A program made the translations under genes and the position numbers. 64,000 bases of DNA, taken from contig JAWQUS010000003.1 in NCBI GenBank assembly GCA_036365455.1, forward strand, positions 8,142,001 through 8,206,000. Direction: 5' to 3'. Of this stretch, positions 56,201 to 61,879 are shown in pieces (positions within the stretch are counted from its first letter, which is position 1; every line of letters begins with the position of its first letter). The DNA comes from Macrosoma leucophasiata (lineage: Eukaryota; Arthropoda; Insecta; Lepidoptera; Hedylidae). The notes beneath the pieces are model-generated. The model ran no database searches, was not told where the DNA came from, and worked only from the letters and a program-made list of their open reading frames with translations.

Positions 56201-58995
56201 ATTCGGAATTCATTTCAATTATCTAATTGTTTTTTAAAATTCGTTTCATTTATCTAATTTGGTAAAATAGTTTGGAATCACTGCCATCTCTTAACCACGT
56301 GCCAAGTGTAGCGATTGTGGTTTATTCCCCCCTAATGACGCACAAAGATGCTGTGGGCATCCTTAAGGAATGTTGCTGTCCAGCTGTGGATTTCATTTGA
56401 CTGAAGTGACCTTCTGACCGCATAGTTTTAATAGCATAATAGCAGATAGATTAGGTAATGTGGTGGTCAATGTCCTCGAGCCTCGGTCTACTACCATTAC
56501 ATTGAATATATCAGTACTTTAAGGAAGAAGCTGCAGACAAATATTATTTTCTTGAGCTCTCTAGTTCAATCTTTGGGTCAGGTAAGAAGTGTTTACCGTT
56601 TGTTAAGTTTCTGGGAAGTTATTAAGGAAAAGGGGCGATTATTGTGTTAAAATTTTGAAAAAAAAAACAGAATACAAAAAAATTTTTTTTACATGTTGAT
56701 AACAGGAAAACATTTATGAGTCTATGTATATATTCCAACAGAGCCAATTACTCAATTTTTCGAGACGAATAAAACCCTGGCGCGTCCAACTCACAGTTGG
56801 TCGGTTTTATTCATTAGAAATTTTCAATGGTAGCCTTCAAGTTCAAGTTTCGGTTGCACCAAAATATTTCTTAAAGATAAAGTTTTTGTAAAAATTTATT
56901 AATGTTAGAGAAAGATGTAAAATTTTACAAAAACTTTAATTTTAACAATTATTTAGATGCAACCGAACCTCAGTGTTTTGATAATAATAATTTTATTATG
57001 TTTATGAATGTATAGAAGATCGCCGCTGCATGTTTGTATGCATGTATGAATGCTTGTATTTACACCTGCCTATCTTTTCTGAGAAGACAAGCGTGAAGTG
57101 ACGTTACAAACAAAATGTATTTTTAACCGAGTTCAAAAAACGAGAAGGTTCTCAATTCGCCCGGTATACATATATATATTTTTTTTGTTTATGTATGTAC
57201 CTGAATTTCGCCGAGATTTCGGGACCGATTTACGTTATTCTTTTTTTGTTTGATGCGGAATAGTTTCGAATTGGCCCCATAAAAATTTAATTCAGATAGG
57301 CCCATCAGTTTTTATTTTATGAGCATTTTCTTACTTACTTTCACCTCAGACTATAGGAATTAGAATAGACGGCGAGTTGTCATACAGTGCGTTGAATCCA
57401 CTGACGTCCTAGATAGTCCTAATGCGCATGACAACAAGATGACAACGAGTGACAATGACACATTTACTCATCGACGACACAACACAGCTTATTTACTCCT
57501 TCGTAGATAACATTTTTTCATTGATTTCGTATAGTCGTGTAATAATTGTGTATCGACACACCTAAACAATTTAAACGAGATATCTAATTGTAACGAAACT
57601 ATAAGATAATGCGGTGGTGCCTATACCCTCGAGCTCCTACACTGGAACTCTACCACCAGTAGATTTAATGTAACTTGCCTATACAAACATAACCGCAATT
57701 TATAAGCAACTAGATGGACTTAAGTTATTAAGTGATTATACGGTCAAGGCTGAAGATTAACTTAATCTCAGTAACTCGATGTGAAATTGAGTATACGCTC
57801 GTGTATTTACATTGCAAATACAACAGTAAAGCATATTTTACTAAAGTACCAAAATATCAGTATCTGCGTTTGTTTCTAATGCTTCTTCATATAGCAAGCG
57901 ATAGATATACCTACCATTTCTAATATACAATACCTGTTTTAAGACATTAGTTAGTATAAATTTCAAATTTCTATGAGGTTTTTATAATGAAAGCTTAGAA
58001 AATGATATATGTAACACCCCTGTCTTATTAGTCAATGTAATAGATATAGTGATGGGCTACTTTTCAACCACTTAGGCATAAAAAATATTAAGAAAAAAAA
58101 AAGTGCTAAGGTTCTGTGTATCAACGTTACATAAATCCAGTTAACGCAACTGACAGTTAAATTTTCAAAGCTTAAACTGACATTTGACATTGTTGAGTAC
58201 ATTATTGGATCGCAGTTATGTAGTGATGAACTTCAAAAATACTTAAACCTTGAGCTTAACTGGCCTACAGCGTTAAAATTGATTAGAAATTTTGATGAAT
58301 TCCACTCTTGATTACGATAGCTTAACCAGCAATCAATCTTCTAAATTTTTTTAATAAATACATTTTTTTCTTTTTTTTTTATTTATTTAAATATAAGAAC
58401 TAATTCTGTTTGTCTAGTTCTATAGTGGTCTTGTTTTTGTGTTAAAACCAAACAGCACATAATAGTCGCGAAACCACAAGTATTTTAAACAGGATAGAAG
58501 ATAAAATTAGATGACAATTACACAATTACACAATTAACAGTAGTAGTAAAATCAACGCACAAGACGCGGGGTGACTTGAATTTGTCACGATAAGTTAGAG
58601 ACAATCGACAGGGATATTGTACTAAAAAATCCACCCCTTAAATGTTAATGGTAACTAGGCTGAAATGAATATATTATACAAAATACATTTAAAAAATATT
58701 ATGTTATTTTTTTTTTAAATTAAATATAATGTGGGTAACAAATTTGAATCTACGTTAATGAAAATTATTTTAAGGTTATTTATAAGCAAAATGTGTACAG
58801 TGCGGTAACGATTTATTTTAATTTGAAATAAAATATTTAAATTTATTTTCAAATAAAATCTGTGCACGAAATCCAAAAAAAACAAATATTTTCGAATTTT
58901 GCTAATAATAAAAACTTACGGGCTAATTTGGCATGTCCGAAACCGCATAAAGACAACACAACGCACGCAATTCCAGCCGTCACTTTATAAATCAT
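22890..58995 (-). CDS. takeout/JHBP-superfamily secreted protein, five exons
   Basis: Joining 58920-58995, 43899-44118, 35869-35999, 29296-29451 and 22890-23053 (minus strand) gives 747 bp, 248 aa plus TAA. All four introns are GT-AG and their phases (1, 2, 1, 1) match. Residues 1-22 form a signal peptide ending GFGHA. C32 and C39 (ITPC...SPC) match the N-terminal disulfide pair of the family, followed by the family's PE.GVP.LDP pattern (56-65), the GQY...[10 protein letters not shown] block (119-136), and the C-terminal LNENWKTV (202-209) and FF..VPYEEL (232-241). Known family members are about 240-250 aa, are secreted, and bind hydrophobic ligands such as juvenile hormone; some are under circadian or feeding control. 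The ligand here cannot be read from sequence. Two further cysteines (C93, C113) could make a second disulfide. Introns of 14.8, 7.9, 6.4 and 6.2 kb are full of transposons. Takeout-like versus true haemolymph JHBP is unresolved; family membership is firm. Confidence 0.93.
23054..24442. other. intron 4, first part: nothing recognised
   Basis: Intronic on the minus strand. No exon-like open segment with splice sites and no named repeat. Confidence 0.5.
24443..24734. mobile_element. fold-back MITE with 74-bp inverted ends
   Basis: Arms 24443-24516 and 24661-24734 are inverse copies (TGATTGAATAGCAGACAC... / ...GTGTCTGCTATTCAATCA) around a 144-bp AT-rich centre. Noncoding. Confidence 0.9.
24940..25140 (+). 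repeat. CTAGCGGCCCGCCCCGGC element, split by the tRNA-like array
   Basis: Starts ACTAGCGGCCCGCCCCGGC and ends CTTCAGCTTTATAATATTA; related copies are at 45702 and 55662. The array sits after this last stretch and the sequence resumes at 28166 with TTTATAATATTAGTA. Confidence 0.75.
25173..25248 (-). tRNA. tRNA-like, array copy 1
   Basis: Reference copy. A-box region TAGCTCAATTGG and B-box region AGTTCGAGCCT fit Pol III internal promoters. Stems: acceptor-like 8 bp, D 4 bp, T 5 bp. The anticodon arm is irregular (9-base loop). A TTTTT run 5 bases past the 3' end could terminate Pol III. A functional tRNA is unlikely. Confidence 0.55.
25478..25553 (-). tRNA. tRNA-like, array copy 2
   Basis: Identical by eye to array copy 1, displaced by one 305-bp period. 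Confidence 0.55.
25783..25858 (-). tRNA. tRNA-like, array copy 3
   Basis: Identical by eye to array copy 1. Confidence 0.55.
26088..26163 (-). tRNA. tRNA-like, array copy 4
   Basis: Identical by eye to array copy 1. Confidence 0.55.
26393..26468 (-). tRNA. tRNA-like, array copy 5
   Basis: Identical by eye to array copy 1. Confidence 0.55.
26698..26773 (-). tRNA. tRNA-like, array copy 6
   Basis: Identical by eye to array copy 1. Confidence 0.55.
27003..27078 (-). tRNA. tRNA-like, array copy 7
   Basis: Identical by eye to array copy 1. Confidence 0.55.
27308..27383 (-). tRNA. tRNA-like, array copy 8 (last before the inversion)
   Basis: Identical by eye to array copy 1. Only 44 bases of its downstream flank follow before the strand switch. 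Confidence 0.55.
27434..27480 (+). repeat. tRNA-like 3' half at the inversion junction
   Basis: Begins at TGGACTAG in the anticodon stem, right after CATTGGTTTTGGT. It lacks the D arm and 5' acceptor strand, as does the sense half-unit of locus A. Confidence 0.8.
27710..27785 (+). tRNA. tRNA-like, array copy 9 (plus strand)
   Basis: Identical by eye to the minus-strand copies but in the opposite orientation. Confidence 0.55.
28015..28090 (+). tRNA. tRNA-like, array copy 10 (plus strand)
   Basis: As copy 9, one 305-bp period on; the array ends 75 bases later. Confidence 0.55.
28245..28540 (+). repeat. SINE family B, longest copy
   Basis: tRNA-like head with GCTGGGGTCCTGGGTTTCAT (B-box-like), a body with GGCGAGCCTGTCACCATC, and the 3' part AACGTAACCAGCGAATCGTG...CCTTCGGGGATTACATGC. 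Likely tRNA-derived. Confidence 0.7.
28640..28892. mobile_element. MITE family M, copy 1
   Basis: Ends are inverted: AAGAAATAATGCACATCGAC at the left against GCTCGATGTGCATTATTTCT at the right, and TACAGTGCTCATC at the outer right. Other copies: 33119-35583 (split) and 45182-45355 (inverted). Confidence 0.75.
28962..29270. mobile_element. inverted-repeat element, about 310 bp
   Basis: GAGCAACACCGGAGGGGAGT (left, 28970 onward) pairs with ACTCCCCTCC (29214 onward) and CCGTGTTGCTC (29248 onward); a short GC-rich insert interrupts the right arm. The open frame on the minus strand here is a shadow. Confidence 0.6.
29296..29451 (-). CDS. takeout/JHBP-like gene, exon 4
   Basis: 156 bp, residues 143-194 plus one base. 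Acceptor TTGCAG, donor GTGAGT. It encodes the long central strands ([38 protein letters not shown]) that line the ligand cavity in solved JHBP/takeout folds (established knowledge; the placement here is by pattern). Confidence 0.92.
29502..29757 (+). repeat. SINE family A, diverged copy
   Basis: Head CAAGTGACGGAACTTGCGG, middle TTCCGGTGAGTTGGTAATGTA, end GTTTGCCACTTCATAATATA. Intron 3. Confidence 0.7.
29937..30170 (+). pseudogene. LINE reverse-transcriptase C-terminal remnant
   Basis: The frame reads [21 protein letters not shown], then GLISKEF and ALLLGTARR, matching the W....V.ILPIV.G..G.......L.KA.LLGTAR pattern at the end of R2/R4-type LINE ORFs. No upstream polymerase domain. The next about 100 residues of the frame look unrelated. 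Confidence 0.5.
30279..31043 (+). pseudogene. LINE ORF2 first part (endonuclease end and linker)
   Basis: Open to the TGA at 31041. It contains TCLDLIF (endonuclease), GFSDHMAV (catalytic SDH motif) and a lysine/asparagine-rich linker. Its last residues ([13 protein letters not shown]) run out of the frame used by the downstream polymerase, so a small indel lies just upstream of 31041. Confidence 0.8.
31043..32617 (+). pseudogene. LINE ORF2 reverse transcriptase, intact domain
   Basis: About 525 codons. Motifs in order: [71 protein letters not shown] and [11 protein letters not shown] (catalytic FADD; most relatives have YADD). It ends with the [23 protein letters not shown] pattern also seen in the fragment at 61000. 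Product would be a reverse transcriptase acting at target-primed integration. The frame is separated from its N-terminal part, so the element is probably dead. Confidence 0.88.
33263..35098 (+). mobile_element. CR1/L2-like LINE, 5'-truncated, open RT frame
   Basis: Frame 33268-34707 (about 479 codons): [82 protein letters not shown] (catalytic YADD), then LPIRQRR and the [13 protein letters not shown] tail. The element begins inside the RT domain, so it never encoded the endonuclease here. It ends with GGCATTAAGTCCGCCTTATG and (AATA)n. Lies in intron 3. Open frame but 5'-dead; similar tails are at 20180 and 63717. Confidence 0.88.
35099..35297 (+). repeat. repeat R, copy 2
   Basis: ACTACGTATAGA...TTATGGGCGACGGTTGGTAT...GTCCGCGGTGTGC, as at 22470-22670. 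It sits between the LINE tail and the resumed SINE. Confidence 0.75.
35622..35812 (-). repeat. SINE family B copy
   Basis: Minus-strand copy with TAATCCCCGAAGGGGTAGGC, GTAACAGGAGGCGAGCCTGT and CCTCGGAGTTTGGTAATGTG (on its own strand) near the other end. The open frame over it is not a gene. Confidence 0.75.
35869..35999 (-). CDS. takeout/JHBP-like gene, exon 3
   Basis: 131 bp, finishing codon 99 and encoding through residue 142 plus one base. Acceptor is TTTCAG (36000 outward), donor GTAAGT. It contains the most recognisable family block, [22 protein letters not shown], corresponding to G.Y...G.ILLLPI.G.G in takeout proteins. C113 lies here. Confidence 0.93.
36000..38186. other. intron 2, first part
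   Basis: Mostly unassigned AT-rich sequence. 36640-36680 is an RTE-type tail (ACCTGGCGTGAAGATACATA and CATA repeats). 37565-37615 is a scrap of the GGGTTCC repeat. Confidence 0.5.
38187..38819 (+). repeat. GGGTTCC...GTCCGG interspersed repeat, long copy 2
   Basis: TTTTTAGGGTTCCGTACCTT at the start, (GTCT)n near 38240, and TACGGAACCCTCACCACGCG...CTTGTCCGGTTTTTT at the end; 633 bp. Confidence 0.8.
38911..39180 (+). repeat. SINE family A, heavily decayed copy
   Basis: Only scattered matches remain (GGCAGTGTTCAGGGCTATCA, CTGTCAGGTGGCAATGTACGG when allowing gaps, and a final TGTTTGTTTGACTCATTTATGACATAAAAA-like end). Confidence 0.5.
39181..40039. other. intron 2, unassigned
   Basis: Nothing recognised except homopolymer T runs near 39470-39530 that form a local inverted repeat. 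Confidence 0.4.
40040..40230 (+). repeat. lepidopteran GGCAACCCATTATACGTCCC repeat, copy 2
   Basis: CCTTGTCGGAGGC...CACCAATCCGCATTGGAGCAGC... to CAGTGGGACTTATAATGAGTTG; overlapping open frames on both strands are artefacts. Confidence 0.7.
40470..42194. other. intron 2, small repeat scraps
   Basis: 40475-40512 is an RTE tail (minus: GTTAGGAACCTGGCGTGAAG). 40960-41060 is a GGGTTCC-type scrap with ACAGACGGA repeats. The remainder is unassigned. Confidence 0.45.
42195..42365 (+). repeat. SINE family A, decayed 3' part
   Basis: GTAATGTATGGCCTGTAATT, CAGAGACATAACA, ending TTTATTTGCCACTTCATGAC then A-rich. Confidence 0.6.
42366..43434. other. intron 2, unassigned
   Basis: Includes a GGGTTCC-repeat end near 42420-42470 (CTCGCACTTGGCCAGTTTTT). 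No exon or gene seen. Confidence 0.45.
43435..43770. repeat. GGCAACCCATTATACGTCCC repeat joined to the 3340-3700 type repeat
   Basis: 43435-43560 reads GGCAACCCATTATACGTCCCA... with an internal duplication of GCACGAGTCTCTCCCC. 43570-43770 shares GGCTTGACCGCCATTGTTGG and GTCGTCACGTCCCGACG with 3340-3700. Open frames here are not genes. Confidence 0.6.
43899..44118 (-). CDS. takeout/JHBP-like gene, exon 2
   Basis: 220 bp, residues 26-98 plus two bases. It is preceded by a pyrimidine tract and TAG acceptor (44119-44121) and followed by GTAAGT. It carries DFITPC and TSPC (C32, C39), the [12 protein letters not shown] stretch, and the first beta-strand/loop region ([16 protein letters not shown]). 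The reading frame is open only when joined to exon 1 in phase 1. C93 near its end is not one of the family's usual cysteines. Confidence 0.92.
44119..44949. other. intron 1, unassigned
   Basis: Between the exon 2 acceptor and the first repeat; nothing recognised. Confidence 0.45.
44950..45040 (-). repeat. SINE family B fragment
   Basis: GTAACTCCAAGCCTGTATTC...ACGATTCGCCAGTTACGTTTTG, minus strand. Confidence 0.65.
45182..45355 (-). mobile_element. MITE family M copy 3
   Basis: CAAAACTTGATCAAAATGGTCG...GAGCTCGATGTACAATATTTATTGTTGAGCACTGTA in broken form; the opposite end of the element is decayed. Confidence 0.65.
45702..45896 (+). repeat. CTAGCGGCCCGCCCCGGC element, copy 2
   Basis: ACTAGCGGCCCGCCCCGGCT, CATAGCGTGATGATATATAT, TCAAGCAAACAAACAAACTC. 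Probably the 3' end of a LINE or a SINE derived from it. Confidence 0.7.
46352..46648 (+). repeat. SINE family A, near full-length
   Basis: Head to poly(A), with a local (CTTAA)n expansion at 46576-46600 and a deletion of CTTGCCGCTAAA in the middle. Confidence 0.8.
46735..46910 (+). repeat. LINE-type 3' end (ACTAGCTGATCCCCGCGGCTT)
   Basis: The start and the AAAACTCGACTTATTTTTAT-type end resemble the CTAGCTGACCC family of insect non-LTR 3' ends; compare 52149-52403. Confidence 0.55.
47526..47816 (+). repeat. SINE family A, near full-length
   Basis: Complete head, with a 9-base insertion near 47586 (AATAACCTATACTACTTGCC) and short poly(A). The open frame 47449-47652 runs over it and is not a gene. 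Confidence 0.8.
47817..48820. other. intron 1, unassigned
   Basis: The open frame 47872-48216 (114 codons) has no domain that I recognise; left out as a gene. Confidence 0.45.
48821..48956. mobile_element. palindromic MITE family P, copy 1
   Basis: CCCCCCTATTCATAAATGTA, core TTTTAGCTAAAGTGTTGCTA...CTATAGCTAAAACG, right end decayed. Inner inverse pair TTTTAGCTA / TAGCTAAAA. Confidence 0.8.
49273..49541 (-). repeat. SINE family A copy
   Basis: Minus strand, complete from poly(T) to GAGCTCTACCCCCAGTA; about 13 bases (GTACATTACCACCTG) are deleted near 49437. Confidence 0.8.
49947..50141. mobile_element. GC-richer MITE with 17-bp inverted ends
   Basis: ACACGACACGGTATTCA (49947-49963) against TGAATACCGTGCCGTGT (50125-50141), one mismatch. 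Interior has GTGGGCGTGGCCTCGCGCC, which stands out from its AT-rich surroundings. Possible ATTA duplication outside the ends. Confidence 0.8.
50503..51589 (+). mobile_element. mariner-type DNA transposon relic
   Basis: Terminal repeats: GGAGAAAAAGTCTTTTCGCATT at the left pairs, in broken form, with the inverse of AATGCGAAGAAACTTTTTCC at the right; the outer right end is CCTAA before TA. Internal transposase pseudogene at 50681-51510. The left outermost bases are eroded. Confidence 0.8.
50681..51510 (+). pseudogene. mariner transposase, broken
   Basis: Starts [21 protein letters not shown]. An in-frame TAA and frameshifts follow. [20 protein letters not shown] (HTH end) and [11 protein letters not shown] (first catalytic D) are recognisable; the second D (DNSRPHT) lies almost directly after the [11 protein letters not shown] region because about 60 codons are deleted between them; [20 protein letters not shown] carries the third D, and a decayed C-terminus ends in [14 protein letters not shown] frame. 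Clearly non-functional. Confidence 0.85.
51615..52148. other. intron 1, unassigned
   Basis: AT-rich; nothing recognised. Confidence 0.4.
52149..52403 (+). repeat. CTAGCTGACCCGGCAAACTTC LINE-type 3' end
   Basis: ACTAGCTGACCCGGCAAACT...GTTCTCGAGTTTTAGCGAGA...TTTTTATATACATAGAAGAT: a common insect non-LTR 3' terminus. Confidence 0.65.
52615..52670 (-). repeat. SINE family B scrap
   Basis: ACTCGAAGGGGTAGACAGAG and GTAAATGCATGCATTTAAGC. Confidence 0.55.
52676..52960 (-). repeat. LINE 3' UTR fragment with (TCTGAT)n-like tail
   Basis: Plus-strand CAGAATCAGAATCAGACACT then AT-rich noncoding sequence, the pattern of a minus-strand 3' end with tandem tail. Confidence 0.45.
52961..53747. other. intron 1, unassigned
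   Basis: A GGGTTCC-repeat end (CTCGCACTTGGTCG) near 53440; otherwise nothing recognised. Confidence 0.4.
53748..54138. mobile_element. MITE family S with about 85-bp inverted ends and GC-rich core
   Basis: ACAGGGTCAATTTAAATAAG...CACCTCTTGAAGGCAGCC at the left against GGCTGCCTGCAAGAGGTGAT...AATTAACCCTGT at the right. Core near 53890-53990 is CpG-rich (GCCGCCGCTGCGTCATCCCG). A half copy is at 22218-22320. Confidence 0.85.
54139..55084. other. intron 1, GGGTTCC scrap and unassigned sequence
   Basis: 54170-54495 is a decayed GGGTTCC-type copy ending ACATGCACTTGGCCGGTTTT. The rest is AT-rich without signal. Confidence 0.45.
55085..55229. mobile_element. palindromic MITE family P, copy 3 (uninterrupted)
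   Basis: CCCCCTTATTCTAAACGTAT at the left, ACAATTATGGATAAGGGGG at the right, with the same core as at 48821 and 50382. It gives the empty-site sequence for the mariner insertion. Confidence 0.85.
55662..55850 (+). repeat. CTAGCGGCCCGCCCCGGC element, copy 3
   Basis: ACTAGCGGCCCGCCCCGGCT, GTCATAGCGTGATGTGAGCT, ending ACGAGATTTATATATATTAAG-like. A LINE 3' scrap (AATAATAAAGCCTTTATT) precedes it at 55600. Confidence 0.65.
55851..56844. other. intron 1, AT-rich with scraps
   Basis: AT-rich runs to 56270. 56440-56510 is a decayed minus-strand SINE A head (GGTAATGTGGTGGTCAATGT). 56775-56810 is a GGGTTCC-type end. Confidence 0.45.
56845..56970. mobile_element. small hairpin MITE
   Basis: TTCGGTTGCACC...AAAGTTTTTGTAAAA pairs with TTTTACAAAAACTTT...GATGCAACCGAAC; about 126 bp. 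Confidence 0.8.
57005..57110 (+). repeat. SINE family B, decayed fragment
   Basis: GCATGTTTGTATGCATGTAT, ATTTACACCTGCCTATC, GCGTGAAGTGACGTTA. Confidence 0.5.
57123..57604 (+). mobile_element. interspersed element U, copy 2
   Basis: TTAACCGAGTTCAAAAAACG at the start and ATATCTAATTGTAACGAAAC at the end. Middle block ACGGCGAGTTGTCATACAGT...GCGTTGAATCCACTGACGTC. Longer than the inverse copy at 21382-21759. Confidence 0.75.
57606..57662 (-). repeat. SINE family A, head fragment
   Basis: AATGCGGTGGTGCCTATACC...TGGAACTCTACCACCAG. Confidence 0.7.
57663..58919. other. intron 1, last part, unassigned
   Basis: AT-rich; the donor of exon 1 is at its right edge. No recognised repeat or second gene. Confidence 0.45.
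58920..58995 (-). CDS. takeout/JHBP-like gene, exon 1 (signal peptide)
   Basis: Encodes residues 1-25 plus the first base of codon 26. The start is the ATG at 58995; the translation opens with a basic residue (K4), a hydrophobic core ([10 protein letters not shown]) and a small-residue cleavage site (GHA|KLA), a typical signal peptide. The exon ends at 58920 directly before GTAAGT. This is the expected first-exon layout for a secreted takeout protein. Confidence 0.9.
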
Positions 58996-59111
58996 TCTGT
59001 ATAAAAATCTATTTCGTGTTTAATTATTAACAGTAGCTTCTCCACTGCTGCGCCGGCAGAGAATAACTGCTTTATATTACCTAACGGATAAACGTTGTGG
59101 GACCTTCAATC

Positions 59112-59142
59112 TGACATTGTACCGACAACCGGTTGCATATAA
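59112..59142 (-). promoter_or_regulatory. putative TATA box and initiator of the takeout-like gene
   Basis: On the minus strand TTATAT (59137-59142) lies 30 bases upstream of TCAG (59111-59114), which resembles the arthropod initiator TCAGT, with the start base near 59112. This gives a 5' UTR of about 117 bases before the ATG at 58995 with no need for an extra intron. Spacing is canonical but motif matches are short. Confidence 0.45.
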
Positions 59143-59616
59143 GCCGAATTATAGACGTTTACACTATAATCTTAAAAACAAAAAATGATCGCGTTATCAA
59201 TTTTTTGTTTTGTATTTTTTTTTGTGATGACGAACATTGATTAGTCTAGTCCATGCACATCTATAAAAAATTAAGGTCTGTGTTGCTTCCATATCTATAT
59301 TTAGGCACAATAATAATTATTTTTAACTGTATTTTTAACTGAAAATCAAGCTCCAGTGGCAAGCCACGAATGGTGTGGACGGACCAGTAGCGTAGCTGTC
59401 GACTGGCTAGGTGGGGTGTCCCTTGGCCTTCATGAACGAATACCTGTATTTTATTTCGTTAAATTTAAATAAAATTCCATATTTGCCCCGGAGTCCGTGG
59501 ATATTATTTCATATTCTCTGTCCGTGGTTACCAATCTACGCCACTAGACCGGTTGTAGGTATCACTCACTGGATTAGTACATTATCTATCTACATTGTTA
59601 TTGTCTTAGGAATAGG
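59143..59616. other. upstream region of the takeout-like gene
   Basis: No second gene. No regulatory site beyond the proposed TATA/Inr can be supported. The open frame 59411-59629 is unsupported. Confidence 0.45.
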
Positions 59617-59970
59617 CGTGCATGTATGAAGAGAATGATGAAGGTAGATGAGGCACCAGAGGTATGTCAGGACCGGGAAATCTGGCGCTCTACACTCTCT
59701 GCCTTTTTTTATGTAATGTATGTGGTAAACAAGCATGCAGTTCACGTTGATGTTAAGTGATGACTGCAGCCTATAGACACCCACACAATGACCAATATCA
59801 AAATGCAGATGCGTTACCACTCCTGAGGCCTAAGGTGTTATGCCTCTGTGCCGGTATTTACAGGGCCGTACATTACCACCTGACCGGAACACGATAGTGC
59901 TGAACACTACCATTTAGCAGCAAGTAAACCTGGACCTGGGGTGAAGATACATACATACATACATTGTTAT
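59617..59970 (+). repeat. RTE-like 3' fragment split by a SINE A insertion
   Basis: 59617-59702 (GAATGATGAAGGTAGATGAG...GCTCTACACTCTCTGCC) continues at 59932-59970 (GGACCTGGGGTGAAGATACA with CATA repeats). It matches 4829-4960 in inverse. Confidence 0.7.
59704..59931 (-). repeat. SINE family A copy inserted in the RTE fragment
   Basis: TTTTTTTATGTAATGTATGT...CACTACCATTTAGCAGCAAG, minus strand, head missing. Confidence 0.75.
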
Positions 59971-59984
59971 CGTAGTAATCATTT

Positions 59985-60509
59985 TATCTAACGAATCTGG
60001 CAAACGAGCATGTAGCTCACATTTTGTAAAGTAATGACCGCAGGCTATATATAATACTATAGGTCAAAATGCAGATGCGGTGCCACCCCCGAGACCTTAA
60101 GGTGTTATGTCACAATGATTTATCTGTAGTGTTCAGCACTATCGTCTTCCGGTTAGATGGTAATGTATGGCCATGTCATAACTTTTTTTTTTTTTATGTT
60201 ATAAAAGTGGCAAACAAGCGTGCAGTTCACATTGATGTTAAGTGATGACTGCAGCCTATAGACACCCACACAATGACCAGGGGTCAAAATGCAAATGCGC
60301 TGCCACTCCTGAGGCATTAGGTGTTATGCCTCTGTGCCGGAAATTACAGAGCCGTACATAACTAACTGTCACAGAGACATAACAACTAATGTTTCAGGGG
60401 TGGCAACGCATTTCCGTTTTCATCTCTGGTCTTTGTGTGGGTGTCTATAGGCTTATCGTTTAATATCAATGTGAACTGCATGCTTGTTAGCCACCTTCAT
60501 TACATAAAA
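59985..60509. repeat. cluster of three SINE A pieces
   Basis: 59985-60180 minus, decayed; 60181-60367 minus with a T run and GTGGCAAACAAGCGTGCAGT; 60368-60509 plus with GTGAACTGCATGCTTGTTAG and a poly(A). Minus and plus pieces meet near the GTACATAAC junction, giving an inverted arrangement. Confidence 0.7.
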
Positions 60510-60644
60510 AAAAAATATTTACCCTTCTAGGAAAATAAGCAAAAATCCAACGCATAGATCTATCTGCATGCTTGTATGTAGCTGTCTTTAGCCAGTAGTG
60601 CCTTTTATATAATGCGAATGACAAAATAGATATATAATGCGAAT

Positions 60645-60800
60645 AGAAATGAATGCGGAGGCGCAGAAAAACCAAGACTGACCTGCCTTGACCAAAAAGG
60701 TCGTGTACCATCCGATGGTGGATCAAGAGCGGATATACATGAAGCGTAAATGTAGAAGATACACCACACTAGGGACCTGGCGTGAATATACATAATTAAA
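60645..60800 (+). repeat. RTE-like fragment
   Basis: GCGGAGGCGCAGAAAAACCA and the final GGGACCTGGCGTGAATATAC. Shadow open frames on the minus strand are ignored. Confidence 0.5.
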
Positions 60801-60989
60801 TAATTTTTCACCTACCTTCAATGTTAACAGTATTGTCAGGACAAAAAAAAAGGGAAAATGTCTTGTAGCCTCAAATGGTGATGAGTAACTACTACAGACA
60901 TGTAGCAGGGCTTTTAAGCCCTTTGCTAAGATTACTTAATGTTTTAAAGTGGCAAACAGCTATACAATTTACATTGATGGTAATTATTA

Positions 60990-61345
60990 CATTATTTTAC
61001 CAAATTCCAGGCTCACTTTACATACATCCAGTCCCTATGTTATGGCCATTAAAACATTTAATAAATTACCGGAATCGTTAAAATGCGAAATTAAAAATAA
61101 AATATTTCTTAAGAATTTAAAAAATATGCTTGTTAATAAATGTTATTATAATATAAAAGAAAATTTTGACGATAAATTGTAAAATACTTGCTATATCTTT
61201 GAACAACCTCTCCTCTCTTATTATAACTATTATATAATTTTGCTGTGCCCAAATGGGTCTGTAATGAGATACTTATATTATTATTGACCAACGCACTACC
61301 ATTGCAGAATGCAAATAAATTATTGAATTGAATTGAATTATTATA
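60990..61345 (+). pseudogene. CR1/Jockey-like LINE, C-terminal end and 3' UTR
   Basis: The frame ends in SPYVMAIKTFNKLPESLKCE...NMLVNKCYYNIKENFDDKL and stops at 61182, resembling the tail of the LINE at 31043-32617. Its 3' UTR has CTGTGCCCAAATGGGTCTGT and ends in (TTGAA)n. A SINE A scrap precedes it. Confidence 0.7.
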
Positions 61346-61378
61346 GCCTGTAAACCTTAATCTACTTAAAACCAGAGA

Positions 61379-61560
61379 TTTCAATGCAGATGCGTTGCCA
61401 CTATTGAGGCCTAAGTTATTATGCCTCTGTACCAGAAACTACAGGTGCGTACATTACCTACTACCTGACCGGAAAACGATAGTATCCAGCACTACCATTT
61501 AGCGGTAATGCGGTGGTGCCTACGCCTGCGGGCTCCTTCAGTGGAGCTCTACCACTAGTA
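61379..61560 (-). repeat. SINE family A copy
   Basis: ATGCAGATGCGTTGCCACTA...GTGGAGCTCTACCACTAGTA, minus strand, poly(A) side missing. Confidence 0.75.
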
Positions 61561-61879
61561 AAAACGATTATATTATTATGTAGTATGTACCATATTCTTT
61601 GATCATAGGTAATACGTTGCTTTTGTCTTAAAGTGACACAGTTTTCTATGCTAAGCTGATATGTTATGATTGGTGACTGCGTTCACTTTTACTGCGTAAG
61701 GTCAATTTTTAACTCTTATGAATTGCACAACTTCGTTTAATAATAAGGTATTGAATATTATAAAAATAAATACATTTATTAATTTATCAATTCATTGGAA
61801 TTTAAACTAGAACATAAAAAATTAAAATATATTTAAAAGCTAAATAATATTTACATAAAACAAAGTTATACCTAAACTA
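61561..61879. other. intergenic, nothing recognised
   Basis: AT-rich sequence. Confidence 0.4.
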
